Shown here one piece after another: positions 1-7,416 of a stretch of DNA of 64,000 nt. Source of the stretch: Acaryochloris sp. CCMEE 5410 (lineage in GTDB: Bacteria; Cyanobacteriota; Cyanobacteriia; Thermosynechococcales; Thermosynechococcaceae); contig NZ_AFEJ02000001.1 of assembly GCF_000238775.2 (NCBI RefSeq), positions 2,294,001 to 2,358,000 on the forward strand. The letters are read 5' to 3'. Position 1 is the first letter of the stretch. Every line of letters begins with the position of its first letter. Made by a program: the position numbers and the translations under genes. The notes under the pieces are model-generated. The model was not told the DNA's origin and did not search any database. It saw only the letters and a program-made list of their open reading frames with translations.

Positions 1-1
1 T

Positions 2-2182
2 GGGTTAGCTGAACTCGAAGGCTTTGTCCTGCCCACCTTCCGTACGGTGGTAATTACGGACCGCGAGTTTTTCGGTCAGCATACCCTGGCGACGCCCACC
101 TATATTCGTAAACGACGGCGGGCAGCCTCTAAACAGGTCGATCCAAATAAGCTCCAACCGGGTGATTTTGTCGTCCACCGCAATCATGGGGTTGGTAAGT
201 TTCTTAAGCTAGAGAGTCTTACCCTCAACCATGAAACCCGTGAATATTTGGTATTGCAATACGCCGATGGCACCTTACGAGTTGCTGCCGATCAGTTGGG
301 CTCTCTGTCTCGATTTCGGACCACGGGAGAAGGTCGGCCCCAGCTCAACAAAATGTCTGGGAAAGCTTGGGAGAAGACCAAAAATAAGGTTCGCAAATCC
401 ATTAAAAAACTGGCGGTGGATCTGCTGAAGCTCTATGCCCAGCGGGCTCAGCAGGAGGGCTTTACCTTTCCTCTCGATCAGCCCTGGCAAGAAGAAATGG
501 AAGACTCCTTCCCCTATCAGCCCACTGCCGATCAACTGAAAGCTGCCCAAGATGTAAAGCGGGATATGGAAAACCCTCGCCCTATGGATCGGCTGGTGTG
601 TGGGGATGTTGGCTTTGGCAAAACTGAAGTAGCCACCCGTGCGGTCTTTAAAGCTGTTACCGCAGGTAAACAGGTGGCCTTCCTCGCACCGACCACCATT
701 CTCACCCAGCAGCACTACCACACTCTTAAAGAACGGTTTGCTCCCTACCCGATTCAAATTGGTCTCCTTAATCGCTTCCGCAGTGCCGAAGAACGCAAAG
801 ATATTCAAAATCGATTAAAAACCGGAGAGTTAGATATTGTCGTCGGCACCCATCAACTACTGGGGAAAAGCGTCAACTTCCGGGATTTAGGCCTGCTGGT
901 GATTGACGAAGAACAGCGGTTTGGGGTGAATCAAAAGGAGAAAATCAAAACTCTAAAAACCCAAGTGGATGTGCTCACCCTTAGCGCTACTCCCATCCCT
1001 CGGACCCTATATATGGCCCTGTCTGGGGTGCGAGAAATGAGCCTGATTACCACTCCACCCCCCTCTCGTCGTCCGATTAAAACCCATCTGTCTCCCTACG
1101 ATCCAGAATCAATTCGCAGTGCCGTGCGCCAGGAGCTAGACCGAGGCGGCCAGATCTTTTATGTGGTGCCTCGCGTGGAAGGCATCGAAGAAGTGGCGGG
1201 TAAGCTGCGGGAAATGGTGCCCAGTGCCCGGATTGCCATTGCCCACGGTCAGATGGTGGAGGGGGAGTTGGAGGCGACCATGCTCACCTTTAGTAACGGC
1301 GACGCGGAGATCCTAGTCTGTACCACCATTATTGAATCGGGACTGGATATTCCCCGCGTAAATACCATTTTGATTGAAGATGCCCAAAAGTTTGGCCTCT
1401 CCCAGCTCTATCAGCTTCGAGGTCGGGTGGGGCGCGCGGGGATTCAAGCCCATGCCTGGTTGTTTTATCCCAATCAAAGTTCCCTCACGGAAAAAGCCCG
1501 CAAGCGACTTCGGGCGCTGCAAGAGTTTAGTCAACTCGGGTCTGGCTATCAGTTAGCCGTTCGAGATATGGAAATTCGGGGCGTCGGTAATTTGCTGGGG
1601 GCAGAACAGTCGGGACAAATGGAGGCCATCGGTTTTGACCTGTATATGGAGATGCTGGACGAGTCCATCAACGAAATTCGCGGTCAAGAAATCCCCCAGG
1701 TGGACGAAGCCCAGGTGGACCTCAACCTAACCGCCTTTATTCCCGCCGATTACATTACCGATTTAGATCAAAAGATGAGTGCCTATCGGGCCGTGGCCTC
1801 AGCAGAGACCAAAGCCGACCTTACCCAAACCGCCGTAGACTGGAACGATCGCTATGGTCCGATTCCCGATTCAGCCCAACAGCTATTGCGAATTATGGAA
1901 CTCAAGCAGTTGGCAAAGTCCCTAGGCTTCTCGCGGATTAAACCAGAGGATAAACAGCATGTGATGTTAGAAACCCCGATGGAGGAACCGGCCTTTAAGT
2001 TACTGAAGGAGAATCTACCTGAACATTTGCGATCGCGTTTCGTATACTTCCCCGGTAAGGTAACGGTCCGAGGGCTTGGCGTTATGAAAGCCGACCGCCA
2101 ATTGGAAAGCCTGATCGACTGGCTAGGCAAAATGAAGGGGGCCTTGCCTGAAGTCGAAAAAGCTTTAGTGGAAGCAGGTTAG
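2..2182 (+). CDS. mfd: Transcription-repair coupling factor Mfd (C-terminal part)
   Basis: Mfd is a DNA translocase that removes RNA polymerase stalled at lesions and recruits the UvrABC excision machinery. The frame is open from base 2, so the gene begins before the window; about 726 residues remain. Visible in order: the CarD-like RNA-polymerase-interaction domain ([17 protein letters not shown], near 155-210), the helicase Walker A (GDVGFGKTE, near 604-630), the DEEQ box ([10 protein letters not shown], near 899-930), motif VI ([13 protein letters not shown], near 1405-1440) and the C-terminal TRCF domain. The N-terminal UvrB-like part is missing because of the window edge. The last 161 bp are repeated downstream at 5648-5808. 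The identification is secure. Confidence 0.97.
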   Translation, partial: GLAELEGFVLPTFRTVVITDREFFGQHTLATPTYIRKRRRAASKQVDPNKLQPGDFVVHRNHGVGKFLKLESLTLNHETREYLVLQYADGTLRVAADQLGSLSRFRTTGEGRPQLNKMSGKAWEKTKNKVRKSIKKLAVDLLKLYAQRAQQEGFTFPLDQPWQEEMEDSFPYQPTADQLKAAQDVKRDMENPRPMDRLVCGDVGFGKTEVATRAVFKAVTAGKQVAFLAPTTILTQQHYHTLKERFAPYPIQIGLLNRFRSAEERKDIQNRLKTGELDIVVGTHQLLGKSVNFRDLGLLVIDEEQRFGVNQKEKIKTLKTQVDVLTLSATPIPRTLYMALSGVREMSLITTPPPSRRPIKTHLSPYDPESIRSAVRQELDRGGQIFYVVPRVEGIEEVAGKLREMVPSARIAIAHGQMVEGELEATMLTFSNGDAEILVCTTIIESGLDIPRVNTILIEDAQKFGLSQLYQLRGRVGRAGIQAHAWLFYPNQSSLTEKARKRLRALQEFSQLGSGYQLAVRDMEIRGVGNLLGAEQSGQMEAIGFDLYMEMLDESINEIRGQEIPQVDEAQVDLNLTAFIPADYITDLDQKMSAYRAVASAETKADLTQTAVDWNDRYGPIPDSAQQLLRIMELKQLAKSLGFSRIKPEDKQHVMLETPMEEPAFKLLKENLPEHLRSRFVYFPGKVTVRGLGVMKADRQLESLIDWLGKMKGALPEVEKALVEAG
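2022..2182 (+). repeat. mfd 3'-end direct repeat, copy 1 (in the intact gene)
   Basis: These 161 bp match 5648-5808 without gaps. The only differences are at 2140, 2146, 2158 and 2170. All four are third codon positions and all are synonymous (GGG/GGT, TTG/TTA, GAA/GAG, GTG/GTA). The first 118 bp are identical. A short stretch past the stop codon is also alignable (GAGCAAGAGGTT against GAGCAAAAAGTT at the same offset). The pattern suggests copy 2 came from a functional mfd allele, as happens when an integrating element carries a replacement 3' end of its target gene. Confidence 0.9.
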
Positions 2183-2228
2183 AGCTAAGGTTATCACCTG
2201 GAGCAAGAGGTTAATTGCCTGATATCCA

Positions 2229-2264
2229 TAGCATAACGGTTGCGGGGTGAAACGCTTTGTTAGG
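2229..2264 (-). other. attC-like sequence at the end of higA
   Basis: Read on the minus strand, the higA stop codon lies inside GCCTAAC, and the stretch ends 35 bases later in GTTATGC. Integron attC sites start with RYYYAAC, often overlapping the stop codon of the cassette gene, and end with GTTRRRY. The outer seven bases pair with one mismatch. The stretch is shorter than usual attC sites (about 57-141 bp) and the last box is imperfect, so this may be a degenerate site or a coincidence. The integrase remnant to the right, transcribed in the opposite direction, makes an integron origin plausible. Confidence 0.3.
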
Positions 2265-2547
2265 CAACAGATAAACGTTTGATCTCTATATCACCAACTG
2301 CTTGCTCAGCTTGCCACAGGTCATATTGCATTTGTTGGTTCAACCAACTTTCAGGAGACGTATCAAAAGCTTTACTTAATCGAATCGCCATTTCAGGACT
2401 AATTCCTGCTCTACCATTTAAGATTGCAGATAGAGTCTTTCTACTAACCCCCAGTGCATCAGCAGTTTCAGTCACAGTTAGATTTAACGGCTCAATACAA
2501 AGTTCCTTGAGAACTTCGCCAGGATGGGGTGGATTATGCATTTTCAT
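2260..2547 (-). CDS. higA: HigA-family antitoxin (XRE helix-turn-helix)
   Basis: This 95-residue antitoxin neutralises the HigB ribosome-dependent mRNA interferase encoded just upstream and normally represses the shared promoter. The N-terminus has the HigA signature ([14 protein letters not shown]), followed by an XRE-type helix-turn-helix ([39 protein letters not shown]) and a C-terminal tail ([16 protein letters not shown]). The start codon overlaps the stop codon of higB by one base (TAATG), which indicates translational coupling. A second in-frame ATG two codons in (MHNPPHPG) is an alternative start. The toxin-first order is typical of hig loci. The stop codon falls in an attC-like sequence. 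Confidence 0.9.
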   Translation of the reverse strand: MKMHNPPHPGEVLKELCIEPLNLTVTETADALGVSRKTLSAILNGRAGISPEMAIRLSKAFDTSPESWLNQQMQYDLWQAEQAVGDIEIKRLSVA

Positions 2548-2825
2548 TAGTGGTAATCCTCAAGATCGACATCACAAGCATCAACACCATCGAAGGTGAA
2601 GGTAATCCGCCAGTTTCCAGATATTCTCACTGACCACGTTCCTTTGCGTTGACCAACTAATTCATGAAGCACCAAACCAGGCAAATTCATGTCTTTTGGA
2701 GACGTTGCCGCATTGAGGCGAGCTAGAATGATCCGAATCCGTTTAGCATGATTTGTCTGAATGCCTCGGGTGCTTCCTGACTCAAAAAATTGCTTTAATC
2801 CTCGATGTTTGAAGCTAATGATCAT
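2547..2825 (-). CDS. higB: HigB-family toxin (RelE superfamily)
   Basis: HigB-type toxins are small ribosome-dependent endoribonucleases of the RelE/ParE fold. The product is 92 residues from [14 protein letters not shown]. The family's C-terminal strand pattern is visible ([19 protein letters not shown], then DVDLEDYH). The frame also opens six codons earlier, at 2843, but that codon lies inside a palindrome that looks like the HigA operator, and 92 residues fits the family length, so I prefer 2825. The gene overlaps higA by one base. The toxin looks intact: the Arg and aromatic residues expected near the C-terminus are present. Confidence 0.9.
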   Translation of the reverse strand: MIISFKHRGLKQFFESGSTRGIQTNHAKRIRIILARLNAATSPKDMNLPGLVLHELVGQRKGTWSVRISGNWRITFTFDGVDACDVDLEDYH

Positions 2826-2830
2826 CGGTC

Positions 2831-2862
2831 GATTGTAACCCATAACGTTACTAGTTACAATC
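2831..2862. promoter_or_regulatory. Inverted repeat upstream of higBA, probable HigA operator
   Basis: GATTGTAAC (2831-2839) and GTTACAATC (2854-2862) form a perfect 9 bp inverted repeat with a 14 bp spacer. The spacer contains the palindrome TAACGTTA (2843-2850). The site sits just upstream of the preferred higB start, where XRE antitoxins usually bind to repress their own operon. Binding by HigA is inferred. Confidence 0.6.
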
Positions 2863-2940
2863 TGGCGAGAGGATCAGGGCCTGACGTCAAGGATAACCGG
2901 GCCAAGAACTGACGTTGATGAGCAAAATGAATGTATGACG

Positions 2941-3804
2941 CTATTCCGGCTCCGGTTCATCCGTTTGTTTTGTGCCACATTCTTGAGTTGACGTTGCCTT
3001 TAACAAGTGGTCGCGGAACGCATCTGGTAACAATTTTGCATTTCCACTGCTAACCGTACCGCAGCAAACCGTTGACAGGTAGTCGCCAGCCTTACGCCAA
3101 AGGTCATCACAGTCGGGGTCGTTCTTGGCCACGGTGAGAACATGACCGTCCTTGTAGCTTCGGCAAATATCGAAGAGCAGTCCTCCTGTATGGGATTCAA
3201 GGCGGTCAATGTACTGAATGAACCATCCCTCGTATTCCATTTCTGGAACTTGGTCAGGTAAGCATTTATCACTGGCGTAGTACCGCCATGTAACTTTGCG
3301 CCCGGAGTCATTCAACAGTTCGAGCCACATTATTGGCGATGGCAGCCTTCCGTTCGGCAAGATCACTGTGAAATCTCGATTACTCAGCCATTCTGGAACG
3401 GGTTCATCGACATCGACTACTGATGTCACCTCAAAACTTTCAGCGACGATTCGCAGAACTCCCGGAATATCAATCTCGAATCCGATGCCCTGTCCAGCGT
3501 TATAGGAATTCGCGCCTTCGGCCAGATGTTCAGGATGATATGTCCCATCAAGAGCATACTCCGTAATGTCTTGAGCCACGAGCTCGATGGTACGCAATGT
3601 CCGTGGTTCTCCGGCCGCGTAGCTACCAGCGACCTGGAATTGGAGGGTTAGCCGGACATCGGTTGCATCGTTACGGCCCGGAAGCGGCTCCAAACACGAC
3701 ACTGACGCGTCGTGTAAGAAATGGTTTCGGTGAATCCATTCATCGAGCGCTGTGACAGAATCAATTTGCACGGTATCGAAATCCGAAAGCGGTCTCCGAG
3801 GCAC
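2941..3804 (-). CDS. Hypothetical protein, 287 aa
   Basis: I do not recognise a family. The protein is soluble, without a signal peptide or membrane segment. It is rich in beta-type sequence in the first two thirds (for example DVRLTLQFQVAGSY and GIGFEIDIPGVLRIVAESFEVTSV). The C-terminal region contains WYRYY-like aromatic residues and a Cys pair (TVCCGTVSSG), and the protein ends in an acidic DEPEPE tail. It is transcribed in the same direction as higBA and opposite to the integrase remnant at 3987, the polarity expected of an integron cassette. Base composition is more GC-rich than that of the second unknown gene of the island (6099-6629), in keeping with a mixed origin. The start is the first ATG of a long open frame; no clear ribosome binding site was seen. 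Confidence 0.6.
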   Translation of the reverse strand: MPRRPLSDFDTVQIDSVTALDEWIHRNHFLHDASVSCLEPLPGRNDATDVRLTLQFQVAGSYAAGEPRTLRTIELVAQDITEYALDGTYHPEHLAEGANSYNAGQGIGFEIDIPGVLRIVAESFEVTSVVDVDEPVPEWLSNRDFTVILPNGRLPSPIMWLELLNDSGRKVTWRYYASDKCLPDQVPEMEYEGWFIQYIDRLESHTGGLLFDICRSYKDGHVLTVAKNDPDCDDLWRKAGDYLSTVCCGTVSSGNAKLLPDAFRDHLLKATSTQECGTKQTDEPEPE

Positions 3805-3832
3805 AGAACTATTAATTAGACGGATGGCGGCT

Positions 3833-3900
3833 GATAATTCCGGTATGGAGGGTATTATCCGCTAAGTACCGTATAACTCCGACTTTAGGGTCATTATCCA
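3833..3900. repeat. Short repeats upstream of the integrase remnant
   Basis: GATAATTCC (3833-3841) is nearly inverted relative to GGTATTATCC (3851-3860). A second GGTCATTATCC lies at 3889-3899, in direct orientation about 38 bp away. Tyrosine integrases often have such repeats as binding sites beside their own gene, and integron attI sites lie just here. No function can be shown from sequence alone. Confidence 0.25.
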
Positions 3901-4084
3901 GTAGTTTGCTGTAATTAGAAAGCCATTTTTGAGAATCTGAATAATGATAAGCCTTACTCCATAAAGCTTTCAAGCTTCCTGTATCCATGTCCGACTCGCC
4001 TAAACTCTTTGATCAAATCCCCACCACCTTTCGGCTCAAGCGCTATAGCCCTAAGACCGAAAAGTTTTATCTCTACTACATTAA

Positions 4085-5386
4085 GGGATCTACAAATAAA
4101 TAAGGTACCCATCAATTGGGCACAATCTTGATATCCCATTTGGGTAACGCTTCAGAACATAGCCATTGTTGTTTGTAGGCTTCTAGCTCATCTGAGGGCA
4201 CAGTAATGTTCTTTTCATAGGTGCCCTCAATCAAATGAACCAAAGGCTTCAATCCATTCCAGGTCATATTCGATGCCCACTGGACAGCCGTATCAATGGA
4301 GTTGAGGATAGTGCCATTCCAATATTGTTCCAAGGCTGCCCAACATCGCTCAATCGGATTGTATTTGCTGTGATAGGGCGGATAGTAAATCAGATGAACC
4401 GATAATCGTGTCATTTGGACAAACTCAACCATACGCTTGATAAATTGTGTGCGGTTACTGCGCACTGCAGAGCCGCCATCAAGGTTAATTTCTAATCCCT
4501 CTATCTGAGGATAGTTATCGTGATGTTCGCGCCACCAAGCCTCTAAACAATCAACAATAAAATCAGTAGTTTCAGCAGACTGACCAAAGTAAATTGACAG
4601 TTGCCCTGCGAGCACATCGAGAATCCCGAAGGGTACCAAAATAGCGTCCCAATGGTCATCATGGTCATTGGCTTTTGTCGCGTCTAGGGTACGAGCTTTG
4701 CCGCCACGAGAGAGGTTGCCAATTTTAACTTTGGCTTTGCTATCAATCGAGATGCGCAATAGGTTGGGGGCCGCATCGGCAGCATAATTGGCTTGAGCGA
4801 CATTTGCGAAAATCGCATCGGTTTGCGGCAGTTTTTTCAGGGGTTTAACTTTTGGGTTTTTTAAGCGATAACCCATTCGATTCAATAGATTGCCGATGGT
4901 TTGACGGGTTGGTAATGCCTCATCGCTGTAGCCTTTCTCCTCAATCAATGCCTCACGCACGGCCCTGGCACTGATACGGGTGTAGTACAACGTTGATTTG
5001 AACTTCGGATCAGCTTGGGCTTCACCATCAACTAAATCCCGAATGTCAGTTGCTAAATGGGGTAGTTTCGTTTCGCTAAGCTGACGACCTCGGGCTTGAT
5101 AGTTGTCAACGCATCTAATGCCAGTCCGTCGTTCATCAAGGCCCAGTTGAACACTGGTACGTCTCCAACCTAAATGACGCTCAGCTTTGCGGGCAGAGCC
5201 GTCCAGGTAGTCTTCAGCCACTTTTGCCATGAATGCTCGCTTGTGTGGGCCTGTCAGTTTCTTGGCGGCATCTCGAAACGTCTCTTTTATAGGGGCATCT
5301 AGCATCAGATATCCTCAAAACAATCGGTCAATCATGTATTGACTTGTTTCTTAGATTCGCAGGTACTTTATTTCTTGGCAAGTCCC
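4085..5386 (-). mobile_element. ISAzo13-family insertion sequence with terminal repeats and TAA duplication
   Basis: The element is 1302 bp. The left end reads GGGATCTACAAATAAATAAG; the right end, read inwards on the other strand, GGGACTTGCCAAGAAATAAA. These are imperfect inverted repeats of about 26 bp that continue into GTACC on both sides. TAA is found on both flanks (4082-4084 and 5387-5389) as a 3 bp target duplication. The element carries one transposase gene on the minus strand. It interrupts the integrase remnant exactly between Ile and Lys/Asp codons. Confidence 0.88.
4112..5305 (-). CDS. ISAzo13-family transposase
   Basis: This 397-residue DDE transposase mobilises the surrounding element. 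Features typical of the family are an N-terminal helical DNA-binding part (SARKAERHLGWRRTSVQLGL), a middle region that recognises partners (RTLDATKANDHDDHW) and a C-terminal DDE catalytic core: LRISIDSKAKVKIGN with the first Asp, LEINLDGGSAVRSNRTQF with the second, and HSKYNPIERCWAALEQYW with the terminal Glu. The frame is open over its whole length, and both element ends and the target duplication are intact, so the element may still be active. The start is the ATG at 5305; the element's right end lies 81 bp upstream. Confidence 0.93.
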   Translation of the reverse strand: MLDAPIKETFRDAAKKLTGPHKRAFMAKVAEDYLDGSARKAERHLGWRRTSVQLGLDERRTGIRCVDNYQARGRQLSETKLPHLATDIRDLVDGEAQADPKFKSTLYYTRISARAVREALIEEKGYSDEALPTRQTIGNLLNRMGYRLKNPKVKPLKKLPQTDAIFANVAQANYAADAAPNLLRISIDSKAKVKIGNLSRGGKARTLDATKANDHDDHWDAILVPFGILDVLAGQLSIYFGQSAETTDFIVDCLEAWWREHHDNYPQIEGLEINLDGGSAVRSNRTQFIKRMVEFVQMTRLSVHLIYYPPYHSKYNPIERCWAALEQYWNGTILNSIDTAVQWASNMTWNGLKPLVHLIEGTYEKNITVPSDELEAYKQQWLCSEALPKWDIKIVPN

Positions 5387-5647
5387 TAAAGACTTTCTCC
5401 GGTATCACGAAATGCGTCCACCCCGAGAACTCGGTGTTCAGGAAATTCATGAATACCTTTCTCTTCTGGCTGGAAGAAAGCACGTCGCTGCATCCACTCA
5501 AAATATTGCCTTGAGTGCCTTGCTCTTTCTGTAAAACAAGTGTTAAAAAATTGACCTGACCTTATCCCGAACTCAGGTTAGATAAGTAATTGATCTACTT
5601 TTCTCAGAATCAGTGCCGACTTCGTGTAAACGCCAGAAAACTTGTTA

Positions 5648-5808
5648 AACATTTGCGATCGCGTTTCGTATACTTCCCCGGTAAGGTAACGGTCCGAGGG
5701 CTTGGCGTTATGAAAGCCGACCGCCAATTGGAAAGCCTGATCGACTGGCTAGGCAAAATGAAGGGTGCCTTACCTGAAGTCGAGAAAGCTTTAGTAGAAG
5801 CAGGTTAG
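5648..5808 (+). repeat. mfd 3'-end direct repeat, copy 2 (gene fragment)
   Basis: A promoterless copy of the last 53 codons and the stop codon of mfd, 97.5% identical to 2022-2182 (four synonymous differences in the last 43 bp). It begins abruptly at AACATTTGCG with unrelated sequence upstream (CAGAAAACTTGTTA). An open frame runs through it from 5590, but nothing suggests that it is translated as a separate gene. It most likely marks the junction of an element that integrated at the 3' end of mfd. Confidence 0.88.
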
Positions 5809-6098
5809 ATTGAATAACCCTATCTTGAGCAAAAAGTTCACTTCGTAAACCCCATAACTAAAAAGGGTTGTTCAGATTTCTCCAACCCCGACTAATAAAA
5901 TAGGTTGCTTTGTGCGTGTTTAGAGGCTAACACCGGCCAATTTTGATTCGCTTGGGAAATAGAGTCAGAAATATCTTCTTGCTACAGCCGCTGCACATCC
6001 GCACTAATGAGTAGGTTATACTCTACGCTTAAACACAAACCCTAATCATCACAATACTTTCAGGAGTTGTGGGTAAGGCACAGACTTAATAAGGAGAT
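5809..6098. other. Intergenic region with a MITE-end-like motif
   Basis: No gene is visible. The first 30 bases after the mfd fragment align loosely with the sequence after the true mfd stop. Near 6059-6084, TTTCAGGAGTTGTGGGTAAG resembles the right end of the MITE at 44274-44506 (CTTCAGGACTTGTGGGTAAG), suggesting a solo or degraded relative. I saw no matching left end. Confidence 0.4.
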
Positions 6099-6629
6099 AT
6101 GATGAGCGATTTTTATGAATTCGCCCTATTATTTCATATCAATCTAGATATTTCAAACGAAGAGAAAAACACACTTTCATATATAGTTCAAGGACAAGGA
6201 TTCAATCTTTCTTCAAAATCAATAAATCCTTGTTTTTCTGAGTCTGCATACACCACAACTCTCCCTTCAGGCATACCGATGGTTGTTGTGCCTGCTTGGC
6301 ATGCTTTTTTGCGTGATGGTCATAGTGAATTTGAAGATTATCTACCAGGAAGCTTTGGTAGCTCATTTTCAGAAGATAGATTGGCAGCCCGTCAAATCAT
6401 CCATGAAGATTCATTTTTTAACGTTTGGTATGATTTCGGCCCTTGGTTAGCTAAAGTGAGTTTAACAGCAGGATTAGTTGGTTATTATCGTAATCTTGAA
6501 GATGAATCCATAGAAAAAACTAATTTAATTTACTTTAAAGATGGTCATATGATTGAACGATCTAATCAGAACTTTCAATCAATCAATAACTTTCTACAAA
6601 ATCTAGAAGCTATTTTGTCCGAGGAATAA
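6099..6629 (+). CDS. Hypothetical protein, 176 aa
   Basis: No family recognised. The gene is well supported by a strong ribosome binding site (AAGGAGAT) just before tandem ATG codons; the second ATG (6102) has the better spacing. The protein looks soluble and aromatic-rich, with segments such as GIPMVVVPAWHAFLRDG and SFFNVWYDFGPWLAKVS. A central loop is rich in Gly/Ser (LPGSFGSSFSED), and the C-terminal end is helical (NQNFQSINNFLQNLEAIL). It is clearly more AT-rich than the flanking chromosomal genes, consistent with an acquired island gene. It stands alone between the mfd repeat copy and the Cys-repeat gene. Confidence 0.65.
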   Translation: MMSDFYEFALLFHINLDISNEEKNTLSYIVQGQGFNLSSKSINPCFSESAYTTTLPSGIPMVVVPAWHAFLRDGHSEFEDYLPGSFGSSFSEDRLAARQIIHEDSFFNVWYDFGPWLAKVSLTAGLVGYYRNLEDESIEKTNLIYFKDGHMIERSNQNFQSINNFLQNLEAILSEE

Positions 6630-6877
6630 TCTGAGTACGATTAGAATTAGAAAAAAATTAGTATAGCAGTCAAATAGTTTCACCTTTTTTGTCTGAACAA
6701 TCCAGAATATTATCTGTTCAACCTAATGTAAAAAGCAAGAGACTACTCCCATCCTAGTGAAAGAATGATAAGTGGTGACCAACCAATCTAAACCTTGCAT
6801 AGTCAATACTTTCAAACTAGCAATTATATGTAATCTTGGGACAGGAAGGGAGTAGCACCCTCATTGCTGCAAATTAA

Positions 6878-7177
6878 TTAATAGCTCTTCCCAGATTTTT
6901 TAGCAGCACAAGGGTCTTTAGCAGCGCAGGGATTCTTAGCTGCACAGGGGTCTTTAGCGGCACAGGGATCTTTAGCGGCACAGGGATCTTTAGCGGCACA
7001 AGGATTCTTGGCAGCACAGGGATCTTTAGCGGCACAAGGATTCTTGGCTGCACAGGGATTATCTACGGCAGCAGCGCAAGGATTAGCATGGGTTGGGGGA
7101 GAAAGGAGAGTTGTTGTGGCGACCCCAACGGTCAACATAGAGGTAGAGGCCAGTAATGCTAAATATTTGACTTTCAT
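6878..7177 (-). CDS. Secreted low-complexity protein with (N/D)PCAAK hexapeptide repeats
   Basis: The 99-residue product starts with a clear signal peptide (MKVKYLALLASTSMLTVGVA, cleavage near THA-NPC). One degenerate unit (NPCAAAVD) is followed by nine perfect tandem units of N/D-P-C-A-A-K, and the protein ends in KSGKSY. Each unit has one Cys and one Lys, so the exported chain has ten evenly spaced cysteines. This could serve metal binding or disulfide or other cross-linking at the cell surface; that is inference. The start at 7177 has GGAG eight bases upstream; the frame extends seven codons further without a better site. The 18 bp DNA units lie at about 6900-7080 and are prone to copy-number change. 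Confidence 0.7.
   Translation of the reverse strand: MKVKYLALLASTSMLTVGVATTTLLSPPTHANPCAAAVDNPCAAKNPCAAKDPCAAKNPCAAKDPCAAKDPCAAKDPCAAKNPCAAKDPCAAKKSGKSY
6900..7080. repeat. Tandem 18 bp repeat coding for (N/D)PCAAK
   Basis: About nine full 18 bp units of the type GGCAGCACAGGGATCTTT occur head to tail inside the secreted-protein gene. Differences between units are mostly at third codon positions and at the first base of the Asn/Asp codon. Such arrays change length by slippage or recombination. Confidence 0.8.
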
Positions 7178-7416
7178 ACATAGAACTCCAGAAATCAATG
7201 GGTCGGTTCAAAACCTACTCTTAAATAGTTAAAAGAAGTTGAATAAGGGTAGCCTGAAGACTAAATGAGTTTTTATGAGAAATATATGAGTTTTTCTAGA
7301 GATATTTCAGTGATTAAAAATGACTCGTTAGGTTGACACCATTGTTTTAGGCTTTCATCTCACCGAGATGAAATTTATGGCGATCCGCTTCCCGTCAAGA
7401 CTGTAATAGATTTATT

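Larger units (their letters stand above)
3987..5536 (+). pseudogene. Integron/Xer-type tyrosine integrase remnant, split by an IS
   Basis: The first piece (3987-4084) encodes residues resembling the N-terminal SAM-like domain of integron integrases: SPKLFDQIPTTFRLKRYSPK followed by a Tyr-rich stretch ending in YYIK. The second piece begins right after the IS at 5387 and continues the same domain: DFLRYHEMRPPRELGVQEIH, then HVAASTQNIALSALLFL. Removing the element 4085-5386 and one copy of the TAA duplication joins the two pieces in frame. The joined frame stops at TAA right after LFL (5534-5536), where the family continues with Tyr-Arg-Glu. The catalytic C-terminal domain is therefore absent, so the gene was already truncated or later deleted. 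About 85 codons remain of a usual 320-340. An ordinary XerD-like integrase cannot be excluded. Confidence 0.7.

Noticed and set aside
3954-4139. 61-codon minus-strand frame at the left end of the ISAzo13 element
   Set aside because: It overlaps the transposase 3' end and the antisense strand of the integrase remnant.
5590-5808. 72-codon open frame ending like Mfd
   Set aside because: It is the duplicated end of mfd joined to unrelated upstream sequence, without a ribosome binding site; reported as a repeat rather than a gene.
6900-7080. Regular 18 bp array considered as a CRISPR
   Set aside because: The units are contiguous without spacers and encode an in-frame peptide repeat.
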